A stretch of DNA of 64,000 nucleotides from Methanolinea sp. UBA277 (GCA_002499905.1 DANP01000028.1:2358-66357), one strand, 5' to 3'. Positions 35,069 through 44,131 are shown, numbered from the stretch's first letter. Translations and numbers: made by a program. Notes: generated by a model not told the origin, from the sequence alone.

Positions 35069-38000
35069 TGGCGGCGACGAAACGGCAGAACGAGGCTATC
35101 ACTACCCACGACCGGAGCATGGTGGTCACGGCAGGCGCAGGGACTGGCAAGACCTACGTGCTGGTGCAGAAATATATCCACCTCCTCGAGACACGCGGTG
35201 TAAGTGTGCCAGAAATCCTTGCGCTCACCTTTACGGACAAGGCCGCTGCCGAGATGAAGGAACGGATCCGGAAGGAACTGTCACAACGAAAGGGACAGAT
35301 GTGGGAGAAGGCGGCCGAGGACTTCATGATCGCCCCGGTCCAGACGTTCCACTCCTTTTGTGCCCAGGTGTTACGGGAATTCCCGATCGAAGCCGGACTC
35401 GAACCTGGTTTCGTCGTTCTGGATGAACGGCAGGTGTCCCGCATCCATGCAGGGGCATTCGAGGGCCTGATCCATGCGCCCCAGCCCGGACCTGTCAACG
35501 AGGCGGTCGTCCATGTGCTTTCAATTTCCGACCAGTACACTCTTCGGACGATGCTTTCTGTGATGTACGGGAAACGGTTGTCATACGACCGGTTTTTCGA
35601 TGCACTCGACGAGAATGAGGGCCAGACAGTCTCGGCGTGGATGCAGGAAGTTCACGCGTTCCGGGACGGCGAGATCCGGGACCTCCTAAAAGACCAGTCA
35701 TTCTCCTCCGTGGTCCGCACCCTGCTCGATCTCGCCGCCCGGTACGAGGGCGCGGACGATAAAGCGGCTGCATTTCTCTGCGAGATCCGGCCACTGCTCG
35801 AACAGATCTCCTCACCCATCTGCTCCGAAGATTTCTGCAGTGCCGCCTCGGTCATCGTCAAGAAACGAGTTGGGAATATTGGGAGCAAGAAAGTCTGGGA
35901 CGAGAACGATCTTTTAAGCTTTAAAAAGGCCATAAAGAACCTGAAGGAGATCCTTGATCGAAAAAGTGCCCTCTTCCGCATGACGGTCGTCCCGGACGAT
36001 CTACTCATCATGGAATCGTTGCAGTTCCTTCGCGGGCTCTCTCTGGTCTTTGGTCGTTACAAAGAGCTGGTGGAGAAAGAGAAGGCAACCCTGGGCGGCC
36101 TTGATTTCGGGGACCTGATACTGAACGCGAGAAGGTTGTTCCTGGAACAGGGTGAGCTTGTCGCCACCCATTTCATGCCCAGGTTCCGGTACATCCTTGT
36201 GGACGAGTTCCAGGACACCGATCTCACCCAGTTCGATATCATCCTCTCGATCATCGGAACGCCCACTCCCGAAACCGACTGCCTCTTCATCGTCGGCGAT
36301 CCCAAGCAGTCGATCTACCTTTTCCGGGACGCAGATGTCACCCGGTTCAAGGAGGCGCAGCGGATCATCCTTGCCGCGTGCGAAGGCCGGGTGGTGAACC
36401 TCGATACGAGTTTCCGGAGCACGAGGGAGGTGATCGGCCTTACCAACATTCTCTTCTCCCGGCTGTTGGTTTCGGCCGAGAAACCATGGGAGTTCGGGTA
36501 CGAGCAGATCCTTGCATCTGACGCCCGGGCCGGGCACATCGGGTCACTCGAGCTGATGCTTGCACCCGGTGGCGATAATACCGCCGCCTCGAAACGGAGC
36601 GAGGCCGATATGGTGGCACGGAGGATCTATAGTCTCACTCACGAACGCCCCATGGAGGTGTACGAAGAAGCAAAGGACCGGTCATACATGCAGAGACCGG
36701 CCCGTTACGGGGATGTCGCAATCCTCCTCGAACAGCGGACCAATCTCTCGTACTACCTGGCTGCGCTCGGCACGTACGGGATTCCTTTCTACGTGCACGG
36801 CGGCACGGGGTTCTATTCCCGGCAGGAGGTGTATGACCTCTATAACCTCCTCCGGTCCCTCGAACACCGGCACGACGATATCAGCCTGGCGGGGGTGCTC
36901 CGATCCCCCTATTTCGGACTTCCCGATACGGAACTTTTCCTCATTGCGCAGGAACGGGGACGAACCCTGTGGGACAAGCTGCGGAGTTATGCGGAGACCA
37001 GCGGATCGATCAATGCGGTACATGCCCGCGAACTTCTCTCGGAATGGAGGTCGCATGCAGGCCGCATCAGCCTCGTCTCGCTCATCCGCCAGATCCTCTC
37101 CGATTCCGGGGTCTATACCGTCTATGCTGCCCTTCCGGACGGGAAACAGATCCTTGCCAACATTGAAAAGATGGTCGCCATGGCCCGGGTCCGGGAGGAG
37201 GCAGGGTCGTACGCGCTCGCCGACTTCACTGCCGATTTGCGGACCGCGATGGAAGAGGACGAGCGGGAAGGTGAGGCACCGCTCGATGCCCTCGCGGAGA
37301 ATGCCGTCAACATCATGACCGTGCACGCGGCAAAGGGCCTTGAGTTTCCCATCGTTTTCGTGCCCGACATGGGCATGCGGTTCCGGGAAAAGTATCCCCC
37401 GATCATGATCGGCGACAACCCGCTCCTCGTCGGCATCAAAGTCCCCAATCCCAGGGAAAATTACGAACCGGCAGATACACCCGTGCTTGCCGCCCTCCGC
37501 GAGATGCAGCGGCAGAAGGAACGTGCCGAGAAGAAGCGGCTGCTGTACGTCGCCCTGACCCGTGCAAGGGATCACCTGATCATGAGCGGGACCGCTCCAG
37601 GGAACCCGGAATTGTCGATAAACCTTGCGACATCGAGGATCGAATGGGTCTTTTCGGCGCTGGGCATCACCGGCGATGCAATCGCGGCCGGTGGGATGAT
37701 GCTCTCTCCTGGAGACGAGGCTGTCCGGTTGACAATCACCAGTGACCCGGCAACCATTCCTGCGGAGACCGGAAAGGTCAGGGCCGAGTTGATTACTGTC
37801 CCGGAGGAATGTGCCGGTAAGCATGGGACGTGGGCCCCGCAGGTGTTTGAACAGGGTCCGGACCGGATCCGGGTGTACTCGGTGACGGAGCTGGAGGAGC
37901 TTGAGAAGAAGCGCTCACCTGGTTTTGTGTCAGGCAAAGAACCGGCAGAATCGCGGTACCTGCCGGGAATTGAAGGTGAAACGAAGGGGACCATCATTCA

Positions 38001-38391
38001 CGAGGTGTTGCGGGGCCGGGATGCCCGGGTCGTGTGTTCTGAAAATGGCGTGAATGATCCTAAAGCCGTCCGACAGTGTGAGGAGATCGTTGCCCGATTC
38101 CGTTCATCGGATCTGATGAGGAGGGTTGAGCGGGAGTTCTGTGAGATTCCCTTTGTTATTACACTGGAGGGTAAGCGGGTTACGGGGAAGATAGACAGGT
38201 TATGCGAACTGGATGATGGGTCGTGGGTGGTGATCGATTACAAGAGCGAGGCTGTCATTCCACAGAAGTATTCTTCTCTAGCGGAGCGGTATGCATTTTC
38301 GATGCGGGTGTATGTTGAGGCGGCGAGGCAGCTGCTTGGGGGGAAACAAGTGACCGGGCACCTATTCTTTACGGAGACTGGGGAGTTTTAG
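35068..38391 (+). CDS. addA: AddA/RecB-like helicase-nuclease
   Basis: A 1107-residue UvrD-family helicase with Walker A TAGAGTGKTYVLVQ (about residues 21-33), ALTFTDKAAAEMKER, the DEFQDTD box near 377, GDPKQSIYLFRDAD, VHAAKGLEFPIVFVPD and YVALTRARDHL, and a C-terminal RecB-type nuclease GKIDRLC ... VIDYKSE (about 1040-1060). GGAGGTGA at 35056-35063 sets the ATG at 35068, overlapping the addB stop (TGATG). The nuclease part lacks the Fe-S cysteines, as in AddA. It is closer to host base composition than sbcC. It ends 53 bases from the convergent nuclease gene. Confidence 0.92.
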   Translation: MAATKRQNEAITTHDRSMVVTAGAGTGKTYVLVQKYIHLLETRGVSVPEILALTFTDKAAAEMKERIRKELSQRKGQMWEKAAEDFMIAPVQTFHSFCAQVLREFPIEAGLEPGFVVLDERQVSRIHAGAFEGLIHAPQPGPVNEAVVHVLSISDQYTLRTMLSVMYGKRLSYDRFFDALDENEGQTVSAWMQEVHAFRDGEIRDLLKDQSFSSVVRTLLDLAARYEGADDKAAAFLCEIRPLLEQISSPICSEDFCSAASVIVKKRVGNIGSKKVWDENDLLSFKKAIKNLKEILDRKSALFRMTVVPDDLLIMESLQFLRGLSLVFGRYKELVEKEKATLGGLDFGDLILNARRLFLEQGELVATHFMPRFRYILVDEFQDTDLTQFDIILSIIGTPTPETDCLFIVGDPKQSIYLFRDADVTRFKEAQRIILAACEGRVVNLDTSFRSTREVIGLTNILFSRLLVSAEKPWEFGYEQILASDARAGHIGSLELMLAPGGDNTAASKRSEADMVARRIYSLTHERPMEVYEEAKDRSYMQRPARYGDVAILLEQRTNLSYYLAALGTYGIPFYVHGGTGFYSRQEVYDLYNLLRSLEHRHDDISLAGVLRSPYFGLPDTELFLIAQERGRTLWDKLRSYAETSGSINAVHARELLSEWRSHAGRISLVSLIRQILSDSGVYTVYAALPDGKQILANIEKMVAMARVREEAGSYALADFTADLRTAMEEDEREGEAPLDALAENAVNIMTVHAAKGLEFPIVFVPDMGMRFREKYPPIMIGDNPLLVGIKVPNPRENYEPADTPVLAALREMQRQKERAEKKRLLYVALTRARDHLIMSGTAPGNPELSINLATSRIEWVFSALGITGDAIAAGGMMLSPGDEAVRLTITSDPATIPAETGKVRAELITVPEECAGKHGTWAPQVFEQGPDRIRVYSVTELEELEKKRSPGFVSGKEPAESRYLPGIEGETKGTIIHEVLRGRDARVVCSENGVNDPKAVRQCEEIVARFRSSDLMRRVEREFCEIPFVITLEGKRVTGKIDRLCELDDGSWVVIDYKSEAVIPQKYSSLAERYAFSMRVYVEAARQLLGGKQVTGHLFFTETGEF

Positions 38392-38444
38392 AGGGTAGAT
38401 GAAGAATGAGAGATGGAATGGAAAGGGAGATAGAAAATGTTGCT

Positions 38445-39323
38445 TCAGAATTCTCCTAAAAATTCACGAATTTTTGAATCTGGGCATATTGTCCCAAATT
38501 GACAACTAATACATTTTGCTGGGGCAGAATTTGTTGGATAATTTTCAATTTCATAAGACCGATTCATCATTGTGTAATCTTCGATTATTTTTTCCTTAAT
38601 CGTCACAAGATTTTCCCATGTGAATTCATAAGGACGTATGGTTCCCGTTTTTAAGTATGCGATTTCGCTACGAATTTGTGATGGATATTTCTGATAATAT
38701 TGCATAACCCAGAGAACATATGTTCCGATTTGTAGGCCATTTTCATATTCCTCATAATCTGCACCCGTTTTCCAATCGGTTATGACTATTAAATCATTTT
38801 TCGTTTTACAAACGTAGTCAACTTTTACAATCACCTCAACATCCTCAATTTTAAATTTATCAAAATCTTCATGTTTTAAATACTCCAACTCCTTAAATTG
38901 TGGCCAAATCACTCCAAAAAAATTTTTTAATTTTTCTAGGCCTTCCTCGTGTATAGTATTAAAGAACGCATCATCCAACGGCACTCCATTATAAAATTCA
39001 GTTAGAATATCTGGCGCTGTTTTTCGGTATTGGTCAAGTCGCTGAGTGAATTGAGATTTTGCACCCTCTTCATTTAATTCTATTCCATTACAATAGTATT
39101 CGATTTGATTTTCAATTATCTCATGAATTAAAAAACCCTGTAGAGCATATTTCGAATTTAGATCTTTAAGTCTTTTAACCTTGTATATATCAAAATTAGG
39201 AGACTTTTTCAGTGCCGTTCCAATATAACGATAATAATAATATCTTTTACACAAGTTCCAAAGCCTATGTTTACTAAATGACCAAAAATTGTAATTAAAA
39301 AACCAATTCTCTAAATTTACCAT
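38445..39323 (-). CDS. Cas4/AddB-type PD-(D/E)XK nuclease with Fe-S cysteines
   Basis: A 292-residue RecB-family nuclease: H67 in GFLIHEIIE, D169 in VKVDYV, D183 and K185 in ITDWKTG, Q198 and Y202 in QIGTYVL. Cys25 (LWNLCKRYYYYRY) and C271-x2-C274-x5-C280 (CISCQFGTIC) form the 4-Cys set of Cas4/AddB Fe-S nucleases. Such enzymes trim DNA ends, often 5' to 3'. It is the last gene of the AT-rich minus-strand operon with RT-nitrilase and the exonuclease. No cas genes are nearby, so it is not a CRISPR Cas4. AT content is far above the host's. Confidence 0.82.
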   Translation of the reverse strand: MVNLENWFFNYNFWSFSKHRLWNLCKRYYYYRYIGTALKKSPNFDIYKVKRLKDLNSKYALQGFLIHEIIENQIEYYCNGIELNEEGAKSQFTQRLDQYRKTAPDILTEFYNGVPLDDAFFNTIHEEGLEKLKNFFGVIWPQFKELEYLKHEDFDKFKIEDVEVIVKVDYVCKTKNDLIVITDWKTGADYEEYENGLQIGTYVLWVMQYYQKYPSQIRSEIAYLKTGTIRPYEFTWENLVTIKEKIIEDYTMMNRSYEIENYPTNSAPAKCISCQFGTICPDSKIREFLGEF

Positions 39324-39413
39324 AACCCACTTCTAATCTATATTTCTCAAGAATATTATGATTTAATGTTTTAGAAAATTTGGGTCGATGATCAATTGTC
39401 TAATATTTTTGAC

Positions 39414-39503
39414 TCATAGTGCGAACCTTTTCCATTCATGATATTCATACGCATGAGTTTTGGCTTCATGCATTTTGACCTTTGAGGTAAAGTCAATTTT
39501 CAT
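39414..39503 (-). CDS. possible 29-residue ORF between the two nucleases
   Basis: A short frame reads MKIDFTSKVKMHEAKTH and ends EWKRFAL. It lies in the 212-base gap between the exonuclease and the PD-(D/E)XK gene. The HEAKTH word recalls the start of Phd-type antitoxins, but the rest does not follow that pattern and no clear ribosome site is seen. It may be a remnant or chance. Confidence 0.2.
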   Translation of the reverse strand: MKIDFTSKVKMHEAKTHAYEYHEWKRFAL

Positions 39504-39535
39504 CGATATGTTAAGAATGTCTAGTTGAGGTTTTC

Positions 39536-40117
39536 TTAAATTATTTCTCTCCTTTTTAATTCAAAATAACATTTGGCGCATGTATCGACATCTGATTTGG
39601 CGTTATGAGAATCTTCGAATAAAGTATCGAACAATTTTAAATGCAATTCAGACAAGGAAGGCCATTTATAACCATTTCCGAATGGATTTGGTTTTTGACA
39701 AAAAGATACAATTTTAGGTGATTTCATCGTACAAAATCTTTCCTTACTTAGAATATCTGTTTGAATTTTATTTCGAAGGAATTCAGCGTTTAATGTAGGC
39801 AAATCAAAATCAATATTATGACATACTATTGTTGAAATTCTAATCAGATCAAGGTTAATTTCCTCGAGCACCTGACCAATCCCAACACCCTCATTCAAAC
39901 TTTTTTCTTGACTAATGCCATGTATTTTTCTTGAATTATTTGAAATTTTAAAATCTATTGCCCTAATAATATAATCTTTGAAATAAATTCTATTTCCATT
40001 CTCATTAAAAATTGCCCATGAAATTTGAACTATTCGTGGCCAATTGTCAATATCCTCGAAATTTCCACTCCTAACTTTTGGAAGTCCATTGGTTTCGACA
40101 TCGAAAAATAAGAACAT
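39536..40117 (-). CDS. DnaQ-like DEDDh 3'-5' exonuclease
   Basis: A 193-residue stand-alone exonuclease: D6 and E8 in FFDVETNGLP (Exo I), H100-N-I-D-F-D105 (Exo II) and H171-N-A-K-S-D176 (Exo III with the DEDDh His), so the active site is complete. The fold matches DnaQ/RNase T relatives acting on single-stranded DNA or RNA ends. It starts 15 bases after the RT-nitrilase stop, with AGAGGG ahead of the ATG, so it is co-transcribed and probably works with the RT product. Very AT-rich. Confidence 0.88.
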   Translation of the reverse strand: MFLFFDVETNGLPKVRSGNFEDIDNWPRIVQISWAIFNENGNRIYFKDYIIRAIDFKISNNSRKIHGISQEKSLNEGVGIGQVLEEINLDLIRISTIVCHNIDFDLPTLNAEFLRNKIQTDILSKERFCTMKSPKIVSFCQKPNPFGNGYKWPSLSELHLKLFDTLFEDSHNAKSDVDTCAKCYFELKRREII

Positions 40118-40132
40118 AGTGAGAATTGCCCT

Positions 40133-43100
40133 CTAATTATTTTCATTTGGATTTTCTCTTGGACATCTACTTCGATCAGCGACGATTTTCCTGTCAAACC
40201 CAGGGGGTGTAGGTTTAAATTCATCATCATTTTCCGAATATTCGAGAGATTGAAAATGCCGAATCTTCGAGAAATCAAGTTCCGTTGTAATAATTGTATT
40301 ATTGTCTCCTCCAGATACCTGAAGTATATTCATTCTCTCTTTTTTTGTGGGTTGGACGATTCTCGAATCTCCGAATATTGAACAATTTACCTGAACAACG
40401 TAACAATGCAAATCCTTGACCACAGATTCAACAATGGATGAGAAATAATTAATATCTTTATTTAATACACACACAATCAGGAGATCCAACTCAGATCTAA
40501 AAATAGCTCTGTGTCTAATATCCGCTAATTCATAGCAATTATAAATGGAAAACTGGCAGCCTCTCCACTTGAATAAATCATATCTGAATTTTTCTTTTTC
40601 TAAAATCTTTAATCCTGCACGTTCAAGATCTTTTCGTTCCCTTGGTGAATAGTGATTCTTTTCCCGTACCGAAATGCAACATGTCTTATAGTTGTCCGCA
40701 TTTTTTATTGGTAGCGCAGCAACAAGGAAATTGCCCACATGTGGCTGAGTATTGTTAACAACCCAATATTCCATACCAAAAATTAACGCTAATTGATGGT
40801 TTCGTGCATAGGTTACCATAAATGGCAACCAACGATAGGGAATCGATAATTCGGGAAGGACCAAAATATCGCACTCTTCTTTTTTTGCAAGATTAAGAAT
40901 AGAGAAAAGTTCCTTTTGACGTTCGAACGCGAGATTTGGTGCTTTTAATGGATGATAACTAGATTCAATATTTTCATCTATAATTTTAATGTTGGCAAGA
41001 CCAACTTTTATTTTTCCTGTAGGTTTCTCTGACACCATTGAAATTTTTTTTGGGATACAGTATTTAATAATTTCAATTTTCTCATTATCGAATGTTATAG
41101 CCGAATAGTCTTTTACCCTTATTGATATGGGAAAGAGCTCCTTACTAATCGATGGAAATTCCTCCCTGTATTTTTCATCAAAATTATCATATTCGATCTC
41201 TTCACCATAAAAATTAGATTGAAGAAAAAGTAACAAATAATACTCATCGAAATGGATGAATCTTGGAGAATTGGTGATTTTTTTAGGATCTAAGGAAAAA
41301 TGTTTTTCTACGAAATATTTTTCGAACCGATCCCAATCGATGAGGGAATTTTCATAATCTGTATAATTTATCAGAGGGTATGCAATATAATTATGTCTAA
41401 TTAAATTAGATTTTCTAAATATCCTCGATTGGGCCTCTATTTCCAATTTTTTGTCATTGAAATCTTGTGGTTGTCTATATCGTTTAACTGATTCTTCTAT
41501 ATGTTTATCGAGGTAAAGATTTTGATCTTCACCGAGAAGGCCAAGAGGGATAGAAAGCGCAAATATTAAGTATTCCAACAGATCTTTTTTCTGTTTATCG
41601 AGTATTTTCAGATGATGTTCCTGGTTCTCGATCGAAATTTCCTTATCATTTTCTGGTATATACTGTGATATTTCATTTATCGTATCCTCAATATCAAGGA
41701 AAAATCGGGCCCCTTCATTATATTGTTTTAAGAGAATAGTAAAGGTGAATAATTTCTCCCATGTTCGACAAAAATTAATAAAATTTTTTCCCTTGTAAAA
41801 TTTCAGTAATTGATCTGAAATTTTTTCCTTAATTTCTGGTTTGATATGACTTTGAGCTAATCCAGATATGATTTTGGTTAGGTTCTTTGATAATTCTGTA
41901 ACATTCTCTACGATCCCAACAATACTTCTCCATTTATTTTTAGAGCCTTCGAAAAGCAGATTATACGCAGTTTCATTGATGTAATATTGTAAATCATCTT
42001 CTGGTAGAAAAAAGAATGCGCTTGCATTTTTATCTACTTCTTGTTTAAAAGCTTCTAGTAGTGCATGTGAGTGGTCAACGGAATAATAATGTAAAATTAA
42101 TTTTTTCTCTTGAACAACTAGATCGGGTTGGTCTGTTAACTGATATGACTTATTTTCTTTATTAAATTCAAAAATATTGGTTTTACAGAAATATTTGTCC
42201 ATAAAACTAACAATTTTCCCTCCATCATTATCTTCAATTATAGGATTACCGAGTACAATTAAAACATCATCAACATATCTTCCATAGTAATCCGGATGTA
42301 ATTCACCTAAAATTTTTGAATCAAAGTCTTTTAAATGCCAATTACATAGAAATCCCGAAGAGGCAAAGCCTACCGGTAAAGGATATATATTTTCTGATAT
42401 GTGGTTATGCGTGTAACAAAAAATGGGTTCAATAATTTCTTTGTATTTCTTGTGAACTTTTTCGATAATATTGGTTAATTCTACAGCAAATCTTAAGTCA
42501 TCTTGATTTGTGATTTTATTTTCCAGTGACTCTCGAATATCTTGAAAATCTGTATCAATACAATAGAAGCAATGCTTAAAGTCCAACGATAATATCGCGA
42601 TATCTTTACGTTCATCGTCCAATATACGCTTCGCAGTTTTTAATGCATTATTTCTCCAATCTTGATATTGACTATGATATAGTTTAAACAAATGACTACT
42701 CAAATCTTCAGGTCGTTTTAGTTTATCATTAAGTCGATTTCCATAGCACGAGTTCTTTATTTCCCCTTCAAGGAAAGCTCCGGCTTTCATCAACCATATA
42801 ACACTGAGCAAATGCAACTCTACGGGGGCATCAATGAAATAATTTGTTCCCTCAATACAATATTCCGTTGAGGTTTTATAATTCGTAAGAAAATGCTTTT
42901 CATCATCTCGATTTTTGTTTTCAGTTTTTTCCTTTTCTTTTTCATTCGTTTTCTTTTTTAATTCTTCACCAGTGATGAGACTTTTAGGAATCAGATTATA
43001 ATTAATTTGTTGGATGAAATTATCGATTGTTGTATTATCTGGATTTCCAACTTTAATCGAATTTATTAAAGATATAAGTTGAGTTATTTTATCGTCAAAA

Positions 43101-43216
43101 TCCCTAGAGGATTCGAATTCGGCTAATCTTTTCCTTTGAAATAAATTCAATTGCTCATAATAGACGTATTGCTTATATTTTTTATATGCGACCTCAACTA
43201 GTGTTTTTGAGTCCAT
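40133..43216 (-). CDS. reverse transcriptase-nitrilase fusion, defence RT
   Basis: A 1027-residue fusion. The RT part has motif A ILSLDFKHCFY (D212), motif B LPVGFASSGFLCNW (280-293) and motif C YGRYVDDVLIVL (catalytic D316, D317). A helical middle (about 400-730) follows. The C-terminal nitrilase domain (about 735-1000) keeps the Glu-Lys-Cys triad: E789 in DILVLPEL, K853 in VREKNHY and C894 in YNCYELAD. RT-nitrilase fusions belong to the class 1 'unknown group' RTs, which include the phage-defence DRT type 1. No maturase domain or intron RNA is seen, so it is not a group II intron. Extremely AT-rich. First gene of an operon with two nucleases. Confidence 0.9.
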   Translation of the reverse strand: MDSKTLVEVAYKKYKQYVYYEQLNLFQRKRLAEFESSRDFDDKITQLISLINSIKVGNPDNTTIDNFIQQINYNLIPKSLITGEELKKKTNEKEKEKTENKNRDDEKHFLTNYKTSTEYCIEGTNYFIDAPVELHLLSVIWLMKAGAFLEGEIKNSCYGNRLNDKLKRPEDLSSHLFKLYHSQYQDWRNNALKTAKRILDDERKDIAILSLDFKHCFYCIDTDFQDIRESLENKITNQDDLRFAVELTNIIEKVHKKYKEIIEPIFCYTHNHISENIYPLPVGFASSGFLCNWHLKDFDSKILGELHPDYYGRYVDDVLIVLGNPIIEDNDGGKIVSFMDKYFCKTNIFEFNKENKSYQLTDQPDLVVQEKKLILHYYSVDHSHALLEAFKQEVDKNASAFFFLPEDDLQYYINETAYNLLFEGSKNKWRSIVGIVENVTELSKNLTKIISGLAQSHIKPEIKEKISDQLLKFYKGKNFINFCRTWEKLFTFTILLKQYNEGARFFLDIEDTINEISQYIPENDKEISIENQEHHLKILDKQKKDLLEYLIFALSIPLGLLGEDQNLYLDKHIEESVKRYRQPQDFNDKKLEIEAQSRIFRKSNLIRHNYIAYPLINYTDYENSLIDWDRFEKYFVEKHFSLDPKKITNSPRFIHFDEYYLLLFLQSNFYGEEIEYDNFDEKYREEFPSISKELFPISIRVKDYSAITFDNEKIEIIKYCIPKKISMVSEKPTGKIKVGLANIKIIDENIESSYHPLKAPNLAFERQKELFSILNLAKKEECDILVLPELSIPYRWLPFMVTYARNHQLALIFGMEYWVVNNTQPHVGNFLVAALPIKNADNYKTCCISVREKNHYSPRERKDLERAGLKILEKEKFRYDLFKWRGCQFSIYNCYELADIRHRAIFRSELDLLIVCVLNKDINYFSSIVESVVKDLHCYVVQVNCSIFGDSRIVQPTKKERMNILQVSGGDNNTIITTELDFSKIRHFQSLEYSENDDEFKPTPPGFDRKIVADRSRCPRENPNENN

Positions 43217-43360
43217 AATTAACTACATGAAATTCAAATCTCTCTCATAATATATTTATTCCAGGATGTAGGGACCTTATTTCAATTTTTATTAGATAGG
43301 TCTCCGAAGTAATACCTGTCATAAATCGGTAGCTAGAAAGAGATGTTTGGGCAATCCCGC
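43217..43360. promoter_or_regulatory. divergent AT-rich control region
   Basis: This gap separates the RT-nitrilase start (minus) from the AbiE operator (plus). It holds ATAATATATTTATTCC at about 43248-43263, a plausible TATA site for the RT operon roughly 35 to 40 bases ahead of its ATG. No coding frame is seen. Confidence 0.4.
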
Positions 43361-43470
43361 ATTATGTTCACAAAAAGTGAACAACGATTAAATAGTGAAC
43401 ATACTGAATAGGATAATTATGTTCACAAAAAATGAACAGCCCATAAAAAGTGAACATAGCAATGAACAAT
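43361..43470 (+). repeat. duplicated 55-bp operator of the AbiE pair
   Basis: Two tandem 55-bp units start at 43361 and 43416. Each carries ATTATGTTCAC-A-rich-(G/A)TGAAC, which in unit 1 is a perfect inverted repeat GTTCAC (43366-43371), five A, GTGAAC (43377-43382), followed at the same spacing by AGTGAACATA (43394-43403 and 43449-43458). AbiEi antitoxins bind inverted repeats ahead of their own gene, so this is very probably the autoregulatory site. Unit 2 overlaps the coding start. Confidence 0.75.
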
Positions 43471-44126
43471 TGACAAACCTGTTTGCGAAAAAAGCAGCTG
43501 ACATCATACGGGTCCTGTTGGTCCACTATCCGAAAACCTGGACGATGCGGGATCTGGCCCAGGAATCCGGTGCATCTTTGGGGTATACCTCACGGGTGTC
43601 AAAAACATTGATCAGGCAACGGCTGGCGCTCCGTGCGTCTGCCCGATCGGAGCTGAAGGTCATGGCTCCGGCAGATCTGCTTAAAAGGTGGGCAACGTTT
43701 TCCAACTTCGTCGCAAATACCACGTTTATTGAATACTATTCTCATGAAGAAGATATTGGAAAATTTTTAAGCAGGTTCAAAGACAGGGAACGTATTGAGT
43801 ATGCATTGACCGGCCTTGCCGGCGCATTGCTTGTTGAACCATTTGTCAGGCCCACAAACACCCATATTTACATCAGGAAAAGATCTGATGCACTAGCATG
43901 GGCAAACGAGCTTGATCTCATGCCCATTGAAGAGAACGGGAATGTAAAATTCGCCATCGCTGCCAGTGATGGAATTTTTTACGGGGCACAAGTGATCGAC
44001 GGGATCCGGGTTGTTTCAGATATCCAGCTCTACGTTGATCTGTATAACTACCCCGCCAGGGGCAGGGAGGCAGCGGATGCATTGTATAAGAAAATTAAAA
44101 AACGCTGGGATAGCGTTCAGGATTAA
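43419..44126 (+). CDS. AbiEi-like antitoxin / transcriptional repressor
   Basis: A 235-residue protein with an N-terminal winged helix (IIRVLLVHYPKTWTMRDLAQ, SLGYTSRVSKTLIRQRLALR) and a C-terminal domain that resembles the AbiEi family (ALTGLAGALLVEPFV, THIYIRKRSD, DIQLYVDLYNYPARGREAA). In type IV toxin-antitoxin systems AbiEi represses its own operon and counters the AbiEii toxin without binding it. ATG 43419 lies within the second operator unit; GTG 43395 is an upstream option. The next gene follows after 5 bases. Confidence 0.8.
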   Translation: MFTKNEQPIKSEHSNEQLTNLFAKKAADIIRVLLVHYPKTWTMRDLAQESGASLGYTSRVSKTLIRQRLALRASARSELKVMAPADLLKRWATFSNFVANTTFIEYYSHEEDIGKFLSRFKDRERIEYALTGLAGALLVEPFVRPTNTHIYIRKRSDALAWANELDLMPIEENGNVKFAIAASDGIFYGAQVIDGIRVVSDIQLYVDLYNYPARGREAADALYKKIKKRWDSVQD

Positions 44127-44131
44127 ATTAC

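Noticed and set aside
36682..37824. 380-codon minus-strand frame antisense to addA
   Set aside because: It mirrors the addA helicase motifs region; no recognisable domain and no ribosome site.
38445..39323. CRISPR-associated Cas4
   Set aside because: No cas1, cas2 or other cas genes and no CRISPR repeat array anywhere in the window; the gene is tied to the RT operon.
40133..43216. Group II intron or retron explanation for the RT
   Set aside because: No maturase/X domain, no HNH, no domain V-like RNA or msr/msd-like inverted repeats next to the gene; the nitrilase fusion points to another RT class.
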